A stretch of DNA of 64,000 nt, taken from F23-D06 sp045600905 (GTDB lineage: Bacteria > Bacteroidota > Bacteroidia > Bacteroidales > WCHB1-69). The position numbers were made by a program, and so were the translations under genes. Under the pieces are notes generated by a model. That model was not told the origin of the DNA. It made no database searches and was given only the letters and a program-made list of their open reading frames with translations. This document shows, in pieces, positions 27,095-35,777 of this stretch (positions are counted from its first letter, which is position 1; every line of letters begins with the position of its first letter). The DNA lies in NCBI GenBank assembly GCA_045600905.1, contig JAZRYT010000189.1:62001-126000 (forward strand), given 5' to 3'.

Positions 27095-28165
27095 ATGGCA
27101 GACAATTTTCAATCGGCATTGACAGAAAGAGAAGGCATTGAGCAACCCTTACAGGTAAATCCGAACCTTGTGAAACGCAAACGTAGGAACCTGACTTTGG
27201 ACGAATATGTTCAAGGAATCCTTTCCGGGGACCGTATGATTCTGAGTCGTGCCATCACAATGGTGGAGAGTGCCAACCCGGAGCATCTTTCTATAGCACA
27301 GAATATTATCGAGCAATGCATGCCCCATTCGGGCAAATCCCTACGTATTGGCATAACAGGGGTCCCCGGAGTTGGGAAAAGCACATTCATTGAAGCCTTC
27401 GGCAAACTGCTCACCAGCTTGGGGCACAAGGTCGCCGTACTGGCCATTGACCCGAGCAGCGAGCGAACAAAAGGCAGCATCCTGGGTGACAAAACGCGAA
27501 TGGAGTCCTTATCCGTTGACTCTGACGCCTTCATCCGTCCTTCGCCATCCGGCAGCACCTTAGGCGGTGTCGCACGCAAAACACGAGAAACCATCGTACT
27601 TTGCGAAGCCGCCGGCTTTGATGTCATCATCGTGGAAACCGTGGGAGTCGGGCAATCCGAAACCGTCGTGAAATCAATGGTCGATTTCTTCCTCCTGCTA
27701 ATGCTCGCAGGTGCCGGAGACGAACTGCAAGGCATCAAACGCGGCATTATGGAGATGGCCGACGGACTTATCATCAACAAAGCAGATGGGGACAATAAAA
27801 CCAAAGCCATTGCCGCCCAAGCGCAATATCGTGCCGCCCTCAAGCTGTTCCCAAAGAACGAGAACAATTGGGACGTGCCCGTGGAAGTCTGCTCCGCATT
27901 GGAAGGCTTTGCCATAGACAAAGTATGGGATATGATTACCCGATATGCCGAACAGACCAAGGACAATGGTTATTTCGAGCGAAACAGGACCGAACAAAAC
28001 GTCAATATTTTCTACAACTGGATAAATTTCACGCTGCAGAATAATTTCTTCAACAACACCTACAATCAGCAACGCATTGAAGAACTGCTCCCGCTCATCC
28101 GCAACAAAAAGATATCACCCTATAAGGCAGCCGCAGAGCTGATGACCACATACACTGGCAGATGA
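27095..28165 (+). CDS. meaB: Methylmalonyl-CoA mutase-associated GTPase MeaB (ArgK family)
   Basis: 356 residues from the ATG at 27095 (MADNFQSALTEREG); a longer frame overlaps lon and the hairpin and is rejected. G-protein motifs: Walker A GVPGVGKSTFIEA, DPSSERTKGSILGDKTRME, ETVGVGQSE (switch region) and NKADG (base recognition). It guards and reloads B12-dependent methylmalonyl-CoA mutase, a step of the propionate pathway used by many Bacteroidales; mutase genes are not in this window. Its 3' end overlaps the convergent endonuclease/phosphatase gene by 46 nt. Confidence 0.94.
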   Translation: MADNFQSALTEREGIEQPLQVNPNLVKRKRRNLTLDEYVQGILSGDRMILSRAITMVESANPEHLSIAQNIIEQCMPHSGKSLRIGITGVPGVGKSTFIEAFGKLLTSLGHKVAVLAIDPSSERTKGSILGDKTRMESLSVDSDAFIRPSPSGSTLGGVARKTRETIVLCEAAGFDVIIVETVGVGQSETVVKSMVDFFLLLMLAGAGDELQGIKRGIMEMADGLIINKADGDNKTKAIAAQAQYRAALKLFPKNENNWDVPVEVCSALEGFAIDKVWDMITRYAEQTKDNGYFERNRTEQNVNIFYNWINFTLQNNFFNNTYNQQRIEELLPLIRNKKISPYKAAAELMTTYTGR

Positions 28166-29157
28166 TCGGCGAAACCGCCGATGTAGCGCGGGCCGAGATA
28201 GGTACGGAAAGTTTTCTCGCCTCCAAATTTATCATCAAGAACCATCATAAAATCCGCTTTGAAAATGTGCGGGAGATGATTCTCAATCCTCAACCCTGTT
28301 TGATCGTATAGCAATCCACGTGACACGATCATCTGATCCAGACATCCCCAAAAATCCTCGTGTTTGTGCGAGCCGACATTGTTTTGATCAACGAAAAAAT
28401 ACATTAGATTGAATAGCGAATCAGGAACGTTTTCCTCATCGAAACGGCGGGCGCGCAAGTGCTTTTCCATACTTTCATCTGTCGCATAATCGTTAAAATC
28501 GCCCATCAGTAAAATATTGGCATCCGCATTCAAAGACAGCAGCGAATCCGCGATTTGCCGAACCACATCCGCATAATAATTGCGCTTGGGGATGGTAGCC
28601 GCATATCCGCCGTAACGCGAAGTCCAGTGATTGACAACAACGTGCAAGGAATCGCCATTCGGGAACTGCGCACAAACGTAAAGCAAATCGCGATTGCGCG
28701 TATGGGGCTCAAAAGGGAAAATAACCGGAATTTTTTTCGAGCGTAAAATGGTGACACAACTATCCCGATAGAGCAAAGCGACGTCCACGCCACGACTATC
28801 CGGCGAATCGTAATGCACATATTTGTAACCGAATTTCTTCAACGGAGACTGATAGCACAAATCCATCAGCACGCGCTCGTTTTCAATTTCCGCGAGCCCG
28901 ACGATTGCGGCCGGCCTGCCCTGCCCCATCGCAAGCAATACTTTGGCCACATTTGCAACCTTCTTGAAATACTTCTTATAACTCCAATGATAGAGTCCGC
29001 TTGGCGTAAAATCATCGTCCGCCGTCAGTGAGTCATCGGACGGATGAAAGAGATTTTCCACATTGTAGAAAGCAACGATAAATTGGTCGAAAGTCTGCTG
29101 GGCGTTGACATTCACGCCCAACAGACTGAATAAAAAAACAATAAAAAATCTTTTCAT
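28120..29157 (-). CDS. Secreted endonuclease/exonuclease/phosphatase family protein
   Basis: 345 residues with a signal peptide (MKRFFIVFLFSLLGVNVNAQ). EEP-fold motifs: FYNVENLF, GLAEIEN (metal Glu), VNHWTSRYGG (catalytic His), LMGDFNDY (Asp/Asn) and a late FADHLPVYVVI (His). Family members cut DNA, RNA or phosphate esters; Bacteroidota secreted forms are of unknown substrate. The reading frame runs 46 nt into the end of meaB on the other strand. A -7 box lies ~50 nt upstream. Confidence 0.88.
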   Translation of the reverse strand: MKRFFIVFLFSLLGVNVNAQQTFDQFIVAFYNVENLFHPSDDSLTADDDFTPSGLYHWSYKKYFKKVANVAKVLLAMGQGRPAAIVGLAEIENERVLMDLCYQSPLKKFGYKYVHYDSPDSRGVDVALLYRDSCVTILRSKKIPVIFPFEPHTRNRDLLYVCAQFPNGDSLHVVVNHWTSRYGGYAATIPKRNYYADVVRQIADSLLSLNADANILLMGDFNDYATDESMEKHLRARRFDEENVPDSLFNLMYFFVDQNNVGSHKHEDFWGCLDQMIVSRGLLYDQTGLRIENHLPHIFKADFMMVLDDKFGGEKTFRTYLGPRYIGGFADHLPVYVVISSAAAL

Positions 29158-29206
29158 ATAATTCCACAGTCATCAAATTATCAAAAACTACACAAAAACA
29201 CCGCGG

Positions 29207-29214
29207 CAAATATA
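29207..29214 (-). promoter_or_regulatory. -7 element of the secreted EEP-family gene
   Basis: TATATTTG on the minus strand followed by CCGCGG. No TTTG-like -33 box at 19-21 nt. Leader of about 45 nt. Confidence 0.5.
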
Positions 29215-29246
29215 TTTATTTTTTTAATGTTTTAACTAAAAATATC

Positions 29247-29290
29247 GTCTGTCTTATTTTTAACTATCAATTGTTAAAAACAAGACAGAC
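29247..29290 (-). terminator. Long hairpin after the LolA-like remnant
   Basis: Arms 29247-29264 and 29273-29290 are complementary at 17 of 18 positions around an 8-nt loop. On the minus strand a GATATTTTTAG run follows, a weak T-tract. A second small perfect hairpin (TAGCTGT/ACAGCTA, 29296-29315) overlaps the remnant's stop codon. Probably the old terminator of the decayed exporter locus. Confidence 0.5.
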
Positions 29291-29312
29291 ATACGTAGCT
29301 GTTTCCATACAG

Positions 29313-29897
29313 CTATTTTACAAAGACACTATTACTGACTGTAACATTTCGTTTGACGCCCGTCAGCTCATACGTGTTAATCAAATGGTTGAACTCCTCG
29401 TTTCCCATATAGATGAGCACGCAGTCGGATTTGCGGTATTTCAAGGTGATTTTGGAAAAAACCTGGGCAGCCGTTTTCTTCGCGGTAAGCTTTATCACAT
29501 AGTTTTTGCCATCATCCGTAACAAAACAATTGGCATTATTGATTTTGGCAATTTCATTCACCTGACCTGCAAAAGCCTTCAGCAGATAATCAGCCAACTT
29601 ATTCATCACCGGACTTTTGGACAAAGTATATTGCGTTGATTTAGCTCCCGTTTTGACATACATAAGGCCATTACTGATAATGAATTTATCGGTAGCCGGC
29701 TGAGAATAGAGCATTGACAACTGTCGCGTATTCTTATAATACAATTTTCCAGACATAGAGACTTTCACCTTAGCGACATTCGTTCTAGTCTGTTTGAAAG
29801 TACTTTCAACAGAGGTCGTCTGCTTGTTTGCGGAAGCAATCCTGACCAAAATATCGCCGTCGTTGGTTGCAGATAAAGAGAAGCAAGCACTTGTTAC
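29313..29897 (-). pseudogene. LolA-like outer-membrane lipoprotein carrier remnant, 5' deleted
   Basis: The frame carries a periplasmic LolA-type sequence (SVESTFKQTRTNV, MSGKLYYKNTRQLSMLYSQP, FIISNGLMYVKTGAKS) to a normal-looking end. Upstream it passes VTSACFSLSATNDGD, which looks like the last part of a signal peptide, then runs straight into the exporter remnant with no Met or hydrophobic core. So the 5' end has been lost by a deletion near 29897. LolA homologues of this kind sit beside MMPL exporters in Bacteroidota lipid/pigment clusters. A TTG at 29849 could start a shorter cytoplasmic product, but that would lack export. Confidence 0.65.
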
Positions 29898-30899
29898 CCA
29901 AGATTGAATTCTATTCCGAGTAGCGCCATCGTACCCTGAACGACATACCAGCTCAAGAACATAGGCAGAAAGGCCAGTAAAGACAACAGCAGGCTGCGGA
30001 AATGGAGGATTAGCACGAGCAAGACGAACAAGGAGGAGATTATCAGAACCACATTGAAATTGTTATGCACGATGGCCACCATACCATCGGTATAATAAAA
30101 TGGATCCATTACCAAGGCGTGTGGCAAGGCACAAACTATATCGCTAACAGAATCAACCGAGGCAGCATCCGTCAACATAGACAAAAAGACGAGATAGTCA
30201 TCTCCCACTTTTTCTATAAAGTTGGACGACAATTCTTTAGGAATCCAAGGAGCTTCTAAAATCGATTCCGGTTGATAATCCGCATCCAAAATAGCATAGA
30301 AAGGAGTGAGAATTTCAGGGTCAAGATTGCATTTGACTGCGGCAGCGGATATTGATTTTCGGATATTGGAAACATATTCAGGCGTCCATACGACTTCCAT
30401 GCATCAATATTCTCCTGTTGTTTGCTTAACGGCAAAAAAGCATCCGCCACTCCCGAGCACTGCTTGACCAAACCTTCCCGTCGAAGGGAATCCATCACCT
30501 GCATCATTCGACGATTATAGGTCAATGCCGAATCAAGATTTTTGGATGAAGCCGCGTAATACGTGACGGGATAGCCGTTATTGACCTTTTGGTTATATAA
30601 ATCCTGCGACTTCCGCACGACATCCGACACAAAACCGATGTTATTCAAGTCATTGTCGAATTTCACCTTGAAAGACAAAAAGACGCAAACCACGCTATAG
30701 ATTATCAGCACCGCAAGGAGCCAATATTTCTTATCAAGCGGATTTCCAACTGGGCAAAAGAAAAATATATCAGGGGAAAGGGGCCAGTCTGCTTCTCTTG
30801 AAGCACGTGATTGAAAGTTGTCACAGGCATAAAATCACAACCGTGAGGATGAACCCGCAATTGGAAGAGAACAACAAGGTTCAATCGCTTTTCGACCAA
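29898..30899 (-). pseudogene. MMPL/RND-type exporter remnant with frameshifts and truncation
   Basis: Pieces in different frames line up as the second half of an MMPL exporter: LDKKYWLLAVLIIYSVVCVF then KVKFDNDLNNIGFVSD, a periplasmic domain, and two hydrophobic helices ending ALLGIEFNL. Near 30388 the frame shifts by one base (one piece reads DAWKSY, the next WTPEYVSN); restoring one base rejoins them. A second one-base loss near 30737 would join EIR to LDKKYW. The C-terminal part after GIEFNL is gone, fused to the LolA remnant. The first ~190 nt (30710-30899) are only tentatively part of it. Confidence 0.7.
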
Positions 30900-30966
30900 T
30901 TTGAAGTCAAACCGTTTTTACGAAGACGCAGCTACACTATAACATTATAATATAATGTATTCTAAT

Positions 30967-30997
30967 AATAAAAAAGGGCAGCGAATGCTGCCCTTTT
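30967..30997 (-). terminator. Intrinsic terminator of the hydrogenase operon
   Basis: Perfect 11-bp stem AAAAGGGCAGC (30972-30982) / GCTGCCCTTTT (30987-30997) with a 4-nt loop. On the minus strand the stem is followed by T-rich sequence (TTATTATT). It lies 20 nt beyond the stop of the last hydrogenase gene. A separate 17-nt AT palindrome is at 30942-30958. Confidence 0.85.
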
Positions 30998-31016
30998 CAT
31001 ATATGGGGAAATACAA

Positions 31017-31502
31017 TTAGTTTCCTCTGTATTCGTTTACGATGTCTTTCACCATAGCGGGAACGAGACGGCCGTAAACTTTACCGTCAACCATTGCAAC
31101 AGGAGCCAAACCGCAGGCACCTACGCAACGCAAAGAGGTAAGGGAGAATTCGCCGTTAGCGTCGGTTTCACCAACTTCGATGCCGAGTTCGCTTTTGAAG
31201 GCATCGAGGATTTTTTCGCCGCCACGAACGTAGCAAGCAGTACCCATACAAACAGATACGGGGTGTTTGCCCTTCGGGGTCATGGTGAAGAAAGCGTAGA
31301 ATGATACAACGCCGAAAACCTTAGCTGTAGGCATGTGCAAACATTCAGCGATTAATTCCTGAGCTTCTGCGGGCAGATAACCGAGGAAATCCTGTGTCTG
31401 ATGCAATACATTGATCAATTCACCGGGATCGTTGTTGAAATTATTACAAATAGCAACGATCTTATCATGAGTTTCTTTATTAATTTTAACTGTTATTGCC
31501 AT
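31017..31502 (-). CDS. hydC: Hydrogenase subunit HydC (NuoE-like, [2Fe-2S])
   Basis: 161 residues, thioredoxin-like [2Fe-2S] protein of the NuoE/24-kDa family. Cluster ligands are Cys85 and Cys90 in VCMGTACYVRGG and Cys126 and Cys130 in LRCVGACGLAP. Last gene of the four-gene operon, 26 nt after hydA, and followed by a strong terminator. In HydABC complexes this subunit passes electrons between the flavin subunit and the hydrogenase subunit. Confidence 0.92.
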   Translation of the reverse strand: MAITVKINKETHDKIVAICNNFNNDPGELINVLHQTQDFLGYLPAEAQELIAECLHMPTAKVFGVVSFYAFFTMTPKGKHPVSVCMGTACYVRGGEKILDAFKSELGIEVGETDANGEFSLTSLRCVGACGLAPVAMVDGKVYGRLVPAMVKDIVNEYRGN

Positions 31503-31528
31503 AATTTATAATTTTACAGATTAATTAA

Positions 31529-33310
31529 TTATTCAGCCTCCACTTTGATTTGGTTGTCAAAGTAGTGAGTGTGCAGCAATTCGTGAGAGAGATGACCGCA
31601 AGGTTCGCCAAGATATTCTTTGTAGATAGCTTGGATGGACGGATTCTCATGAGATTTACGGATCGGCATTTCTCTATCGGCTTGGTAAGTAGCTTCCCAA
31701 CGAGCTTTGATGATGCTGGAATCGCCATGGTGATAAGGTTGGCCAGCGCCGTCGATACAGCCACCAGGACAAGCCATAACTTCGATTGCGTGGTACGGGC
31801 ATTCGCCTTTTTCGATGAGTTCGAGCATCTTACGAGCGTTGCCTAAGCCGTGTACGATGGCGAGTTTGAGGTCCAAACCGTCTTGTACGTGTACGGTAGC
31901 TTCTTTAACGCCTTCGAGGCCACGGAGTTCTTCGAAATCAACTTTCGGGAGAGTCTTGCCTGTGATAACTTCGTAAGCGGTACGAACAGCAGCTTCCATC
32001 ACGCCGCCAGTTGCGCCGAAGATAACAGCAGCACCTGTTGATTCGCCGAGCGGGCTGTCGAATTCAGCATCGGGAAGGTTGTTGAAGTCAATGTTGGCCA
32101 TCTTGATGAGGCGTGCCAATTCACGAGTGGTGATGGAGTAGTCAACATCAGGATTTCCGTTCTTAGCGAGTTCTTCACGACCGGTTTCGTATTTCTTAGC
32201 AACGCAAGGCATTACGGAAACACAAACCATATCTTCGCGTTTGCAGCCGATTTTGTCTGCGAAGTAGTTCTTAGCGATAGCGCCGAACATCTGTTGCGGA
32301 GATTTAGCGGTTGAAGGATATTCTCTTAATTGCGGGAAATGTTTTTCATAGAAGTTAACCCATGCAGGGCAGCAAGAGGTCATCAAAGGAATCTTAACGC
32401 TCTTATCGCCAGCAAGATATTTGGTGAGGCGGCCGATCAATTCGGTACCTTCTTCCATAATGGTCAAGTCGGCAGACCAGTCAGTATCGAACACATAGTC
32501 GAAGCCGATAGCCTTGAGGGCTGCGGTGAGTTTCTTGGTTACGATGGAACCAGGAGCCATGCCGAATTCTTCGCCGAGAGCAACACGTACAGCAGGAGCA
32601 ACTTGGACAACCGTCTTCTTGGCAGGATCAGCGATGTCGCGGAGAACCTTGCCGTTGTTGTCAACTTCTGTAAGAGCGCCAACCGGGCAAACTGCAACAC
32701 ATTGGCCGCAGAATACGCAAGGAGTTTCGGTGAGTTGTTTTTCGAAAGCTGTAGAAACAACTGCAGGGAAACCACGGTGGATAGCGGAGAGAGCGCCAAC
32801 GCTTTGGATTTCGTTACACATTGTTTCGCAGCGACGGCACATAACGCACTTGTTCATATCGCGAACGATAGAAGGTGAAAGTTCTACTTTGTAAGTAGAT
32901 TGTGTGTGTTCAGCACCTGTGAACGGGTTTTTGCGGATGCCGAAGCGGATAGCGAGGTCTTGGAGCTCGCAGTTTCCGCTCTTTGCGCATTGCAAACAAT
33001 CGTTTGGATGATCGGAAAGAATCAGTTCCAACACGGTTTTGCGAGCGTTGAGAACGCGCATGGAGTTGGTTCTGACAACCATATCCGGCATACATTCGGT
33101 AACGCAGGCAGGAGCGAGGTTACGACGGCCAGCGACTTCCACTACGCAAACACGGCAACCACCGGGTTTGTTGTGGAATTTGAAACCTTCCAATTCAAAA
33201 TGGCAAAGGGTAGGAATATCGATACCCATGCCTTTAGCGGCTTTAAGAATAGTGGTACCTCTTGGTACTTCAACTTCTCTATTATCTATTGTTAATTTAA
33301 TCAAATCCAT
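31529..33310 (-). CDS. hydA: [FeFe]-hydrogenase catalytic subunit HydA, group A3-like
   Basis: 593 residues. N-terminal [2Fe-2S] ligands Cys36/52/55/69; a His-Cys3 cluster (His101, Cys105, Cys108, Cys114); two [4Fe-4S] sets at Cys155-165 and Cys198-208. The three H-cluster motifs are complete: TSCCPAW (311-317), MPCVAKKYE (367-375) and MACPGGCIDGAGQP (512-525). With HydB and HydC it should oxidise NADH (and perhaps ferredoxin) with H2 release, or run in reverse, in the cytoplasm. The HydEFG maturases are not in this window. Confidence 0.95.
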   Translation of the reverse strand: MDLIKLTIDNREVEVPRGTTILKAAKGMGIDIPTLCHFELEGFKFHNKPGGCRVCVVEVAGRRNLAPACVTECMPDMVVRTNSMRVLNARKTVLELILSDHPNDCLQCAKSGNCELQDLAIRFGIRKNPFTGAEHTQSTYKVELSPSIVRDMNKCVMCRRCETMCNEIQSVGALSAIHRGFPAVVSTAFEKQLTETPCVFCGQCVAVCPVGALTEVDNNGKVLRDIADPAKKTVVQVAPAVRVALGEEFGMAPGSIVTKKLTAALKAIGFDYVFDTDWSADLTIMEEGTELIGRLTKYLAGDKSVKIPLMTSCCPAWVNFYEKHFPQLREYPSTAKSPQQMFGAIAKNYFADKIGCKREDMVCVSVMPCVAKKYETGREELAKNGNPDVDYSITTRELARLIKMANIDFNNLPDAEFDSPLGESTGAAVIFGATGGVMEAAVRTAYEVITGKTLPKVDFEELRGLEGVKEATVHVQDGLDLKLAIVHGLGNARKMLELIEKGECPYHAIEVMACPGGCIDGAGQPYHHGDSSIIKARWEATYQADREMPIRKSHENPSIQAIYKEYLGEPCGHLSHELLHTHYFDNQIKVEAE

Positions 33311-33325
33311 ATTAATACCCTTTTA

Positions 33326-35119
33326 CTATTTAATACTAATTGCGTTGAACTTACATTTTTCAATACAGGTACCGCACTTGATACAAGCGTTTTGATCAAT
33401 TTCGTGAGGCATCTTGACTGTACCGTGGATAGCGCCGACAGGACAATTGCGTGCGCAAGCCGTACAACCCTTACATTTTTCAGGATCGATGACATATTGT
33501 TTCAGATCCTTGCATTGACCGGCAGGACATTTCTTGTCAACAACGTGAGCGACGTATTCGTCCCAGAAGTTGTCGATAGTAGAAAGTACAGGGTTCGGGG
33601 AAGTTTGACCAAGACCGCAGAGAGCTGTGTCTTTGATAACTTTTGCAAGATTCTTGAGTTTTTCAAGATCTTCCATTGTACCTTGTCCCTTCGTGATTTT
33701 GTCGAGGATTTCGCAAAGTCTCTTGTTACCGATACGGCAAGGAGAACATTTACCGCAGGATTCTTCAACGGTGAAGTCGAGGTAGAACTTAGCAACGGAA
33801 ACCATACAGGAGGTTTCGTCCATAACGATCATACCACCAGAACCCATCATAGAGCCTGCTGCCACGAGGTTATCATAGTCGATAGGAGTATCGAGGAATT
33901 TTTCTGTCAAGCAACCACCGGAAGGGCCACCCGTTTGAACGGCTTTGAATTTGCGTCCGCCTTTGATACCGCCACCGATTTCGTAAATAACTTCGCGAAG
34001 TGTGATACCCATCGGGACTTCGATCAAACCAACGTTGTTGATTTGGCCTGCCAATGCGAACACTTTCGTACCTTTAGATTTTTCTGTACCGATTGAAGAG
34101 AACCATTCCCAGCCCTTGTTGATGATAACAGGGATGTTGGCGTATGTTTCAACGTTGTTCACGTTGGACGGTTTCTTCATATAACCTTCAACTGCAGGGA
34201 ATGGCGGTTTGAAGGTAGGTTCACCACGTTTGCCTTCCATAGAGTGGATAAGGGCCGTTTCCTCACCGCAGACGAATGCGCCGGCACCGTAGCGAAGGAT
34301 GATGTCGAAGTTGAAGTCTGTACCGAAGATGTTTTTGCCGAGCAAGCCAGCTTCGCGTGCTTGTCCGATAGCGACTTGCAAGCGGTGAATAGCGAGTGGG
34401 TATTCTGCACGGATATAGACCAAACCGATGGAAGCACCGATACAGAAACCGCCGATAGCCATTGCTTCAATGATGGAGTGAGGGTCACCTTCGAGGATGG
34501 AACGATCCATAAATGCGCCCGGGTCACCTTCATCGGCATTACAGATGATGTATTTCTGATCAGCAGCGTTTTTAGCGCAGAGTTCCCATTTCAGACCAGT
34601 CGGGAAACCAGCACCACCACGGCCACGCAAACCAGCTTTCTTCAAAAGATCGATGGTTGCCTTAGGATCGTTTTGTTCGAGAACGGAAGCGAGAGCTTTG
34701 TAACCGTCACGTGCGATATATTCGTCGATGTTTTCAGGATCGATGAAACCGCAGTTACGCAAAGCGATACGCATTTGTTTTTTGTAGAAACCCATGTGTT
34801 TGGAGTCGGAGATGTGCTCCTTGTTTTCAGGGTTCTCATAAAGTAATCTTTGTACTTTTCTACCTTTAACGATGTGCTCGTCGATGATTTCGCGGCAATC
34901 TTCAGGTTTTACCTGGGTGTAGAATGTGTTATCGGGCAGAATCTTAACGATCGGGCCCTTTTCGCAGAAACCGAAACAACCGGTGGCGATTACTTGTACG
35001 TCGTCGGCAAGATTCTTTTCTGCAAGAATTTGTTCGAAATTAGCTTTGATTTTCGGGCTATCTGAAGCTGTACAACCGGTACCGCCGCAGAGCAAAATGT
35101 GATATTTGTAATTTGCCAT
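33326..35119 (-). CDS. hydB: Hydrogenase flavin subunit HydB (NuoF-like)
   Basis: 597 residues. N-terminal thioredoxin-like [2Fe-2S] domain (Cys11, 16, 48, 52), then the NuoF core with GLRGRGGAGFPTGLKW and NADEGDPGAFMDRS for NADH/FMN, CGEETALIHSMEG, and ESCGKCSPCRIG for a [4Fe-4S] cluster. A C-terminal ferredoxin domain adds two [4Fe-4S] sites (CKGCTACARNCPVG, CIKCGTCIEKC). This is the HydB layout of trimeric, electron-bifurcating type hydrogenases rather than complex I NuoF, as no other nuo genes are present. 15 nt ahead of hydA. Confidence 0.94.
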   Translation of the reverse strand: MANYKYHILLCGGTGCTASDSPKIKANFEQILAEKNLADDVQVIATGCFGFCEKGPIVKILPDNTFYTQVKPEDCREIIDEHIVKGRKVQRLLYENPENKEHISDSKHMGFYKKQMRIALRNCGFIDPENIDEYIARDGYKALASVLEQNDPKATIDLLKKAGLRGRGGAGFPTGLKWELCAKNAADQKYIICNADEGDPGAFMDRSILEGDPHSIIEAMAIGGFCIGASIGLVYIRAEYPLAIHRLQVAIGQAREAGLLGKNIFGTDFNFDIILRYGAGAFVCGEETALIHSMEGKRGEPTFKPPFPAVEGYMKKPSNVNNVETYANIPVIINKGWEWFSSIGTEKSKGTKVFALAGQINNVGLIEVPMGITLREVIYEIGGGIKGGRKFKAVQTGGPSGGCLTEKFLDTPIDYDNLVAAGSMMGSGGMIVMDETSCMVSVAKFYLDFTVEESCGKCSPCRIGNKRLCEILDKITKGQGTMEDLEKLKNLAKVIKDTALCGLGQTSPNPVLSTIDNFWDEYVAHVVDKKCPAGQCKDLKQYVIDPEKCKGCTACARNCPVGAIHGTVKMPHEIDQNACIKCGTCIEKCKFNAISIK

Positions 35120-35133
35120 TGGAAACCTCCTTA

Positions 35134-35532
35134 TTATTTGTTATCGATTTTTTCGTAGTTAACAGGAATTACACCTTCCAAAATCTCATCATTCAGGATG
35201 TACTTTGTAACGAGTTCCTGACCTTTCTTCACGTCAACGTGACCGAAGACGATAGGATCTTGACCCGGTTTTTTAACTTCAACTGTAGGTTCTGCATAGC
35301 AATAGCCCATACAGCCAGTTTGTGTTACAACAGCCTTTACATTTTGGTTTTTGCATTCCTCAATGATAGCTTCCATTGTTTGTTTTGCACCAGAAGCGAT
35401 ACCGCAGGTAGCCATAGCAACCTTGATTTGTACCAGGTTCTCTACGTTGTCACCTTCTTCACGCAAATCAATCTTGGATTGGAGTTGTTCTCTTCTCTTT
35501 TTGAGATCTGCCAATGATTTAATTTTTTCCAT
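35134..35532 (-). CDS. Thioredoxin-like [2Fe-2S] protein, first gene of hydrogenase operon
   Basis: 132 residues: a short charged N-terminal helix, then a thioredoxin-like ferredoxin domain with Cys43, Cys60, Cys74 and Cys78 (MATCGIASGAK, IIEEC, TGCMGYC) able to hold a [2Fe-2S] cluster. Similar small proteins sit in front of hydB in several anaerobes and have been called HydD or NAD(P)H-dependent iron-only hydrogenase accessory subunits. It starts the operon, 14 nt before hydB, with an ~85-nt leader and a -7 box at 35626. Confidence 0.85.
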   Translation of the reverse strand: MEKIKSLADLKKRREQLQSKIDLREEGDNVENLVQIKVAMATCGIASGAKQTMEAIIEECKNQNVKAVVTQTGCMGYCYAEPTVEVKKPGQDPIVFGHVDVKKGQELVTKYILNDEILEGVIPVNYEKIDNK

Positions 35533-35625
35533 ACTTTAATTTTTTAGTAAGTTGTTGAATTATAGTATAATATATTTCTTTTTTTTGTTTTTTACACAAA
35601 AAAACACGGCACCGAAATGCGGGGG

Positions 35626-35633
35626 CAAATGTA
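35626..35633 (-). promoter_or_regulatory. -7 element of the hydrogenase operon
   Basis: TACATTTG on the minus strand followed by CCCCCG. A TTTG lies only 15 nt upstream (35649-35652), short of normal spacing. The leader to 35532 is AT-rich and shows no strong fold. Confidence 0.55.
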
Positions 35634-35709
35634 GCATAATTTCAATAACAAACCTATACCAAAAAAGAATAATTTTTCCACATTCACTCTACCCTATTCT
35701 GCAAACGAA

Positions 35710-35746
35710 TACAAAAAAAACGAGCCTCGCACTTGGCGGCTCGTTT
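35710..35746 (-). terminator. Intrinsic terminator after the 3'-5' exonuclease gene
   Basis: Stem AAACGAGCC (35718-35726) / GGCTCGTTT (35738-35746), 11-nt loop, followed on the minus strand by a run of T. Placed 31 nt after the exonuclease stop codon. The plus-strand side also has a T-run, so it could act in both directions. Confidence 0.8.
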
Positions 35747-35777
35747 CATTTTTTATCGTTAAAAAAAAACTTTTATT

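Noticed and set aside
29313..29849. Intact small gene for a LolA protein starting with TTG
   Set aside because: It would lack a signal peptide, and sequence just upstream still encodes the end of one, so 5' loss is the better reading.
30942..30958. 17-nt AT palindrome as a regulator site
   Set aside because: Lies downstream of a terminator and beside a decayed locus; no gene is placed to be controlled by it.
31017..35532. Complex I (nuoE-nuoF) fragment
   Set aside because: The hydA gene with complete H-cluster motifs lies between, and there are no other nuo genes; this is a HydABC-type operon.
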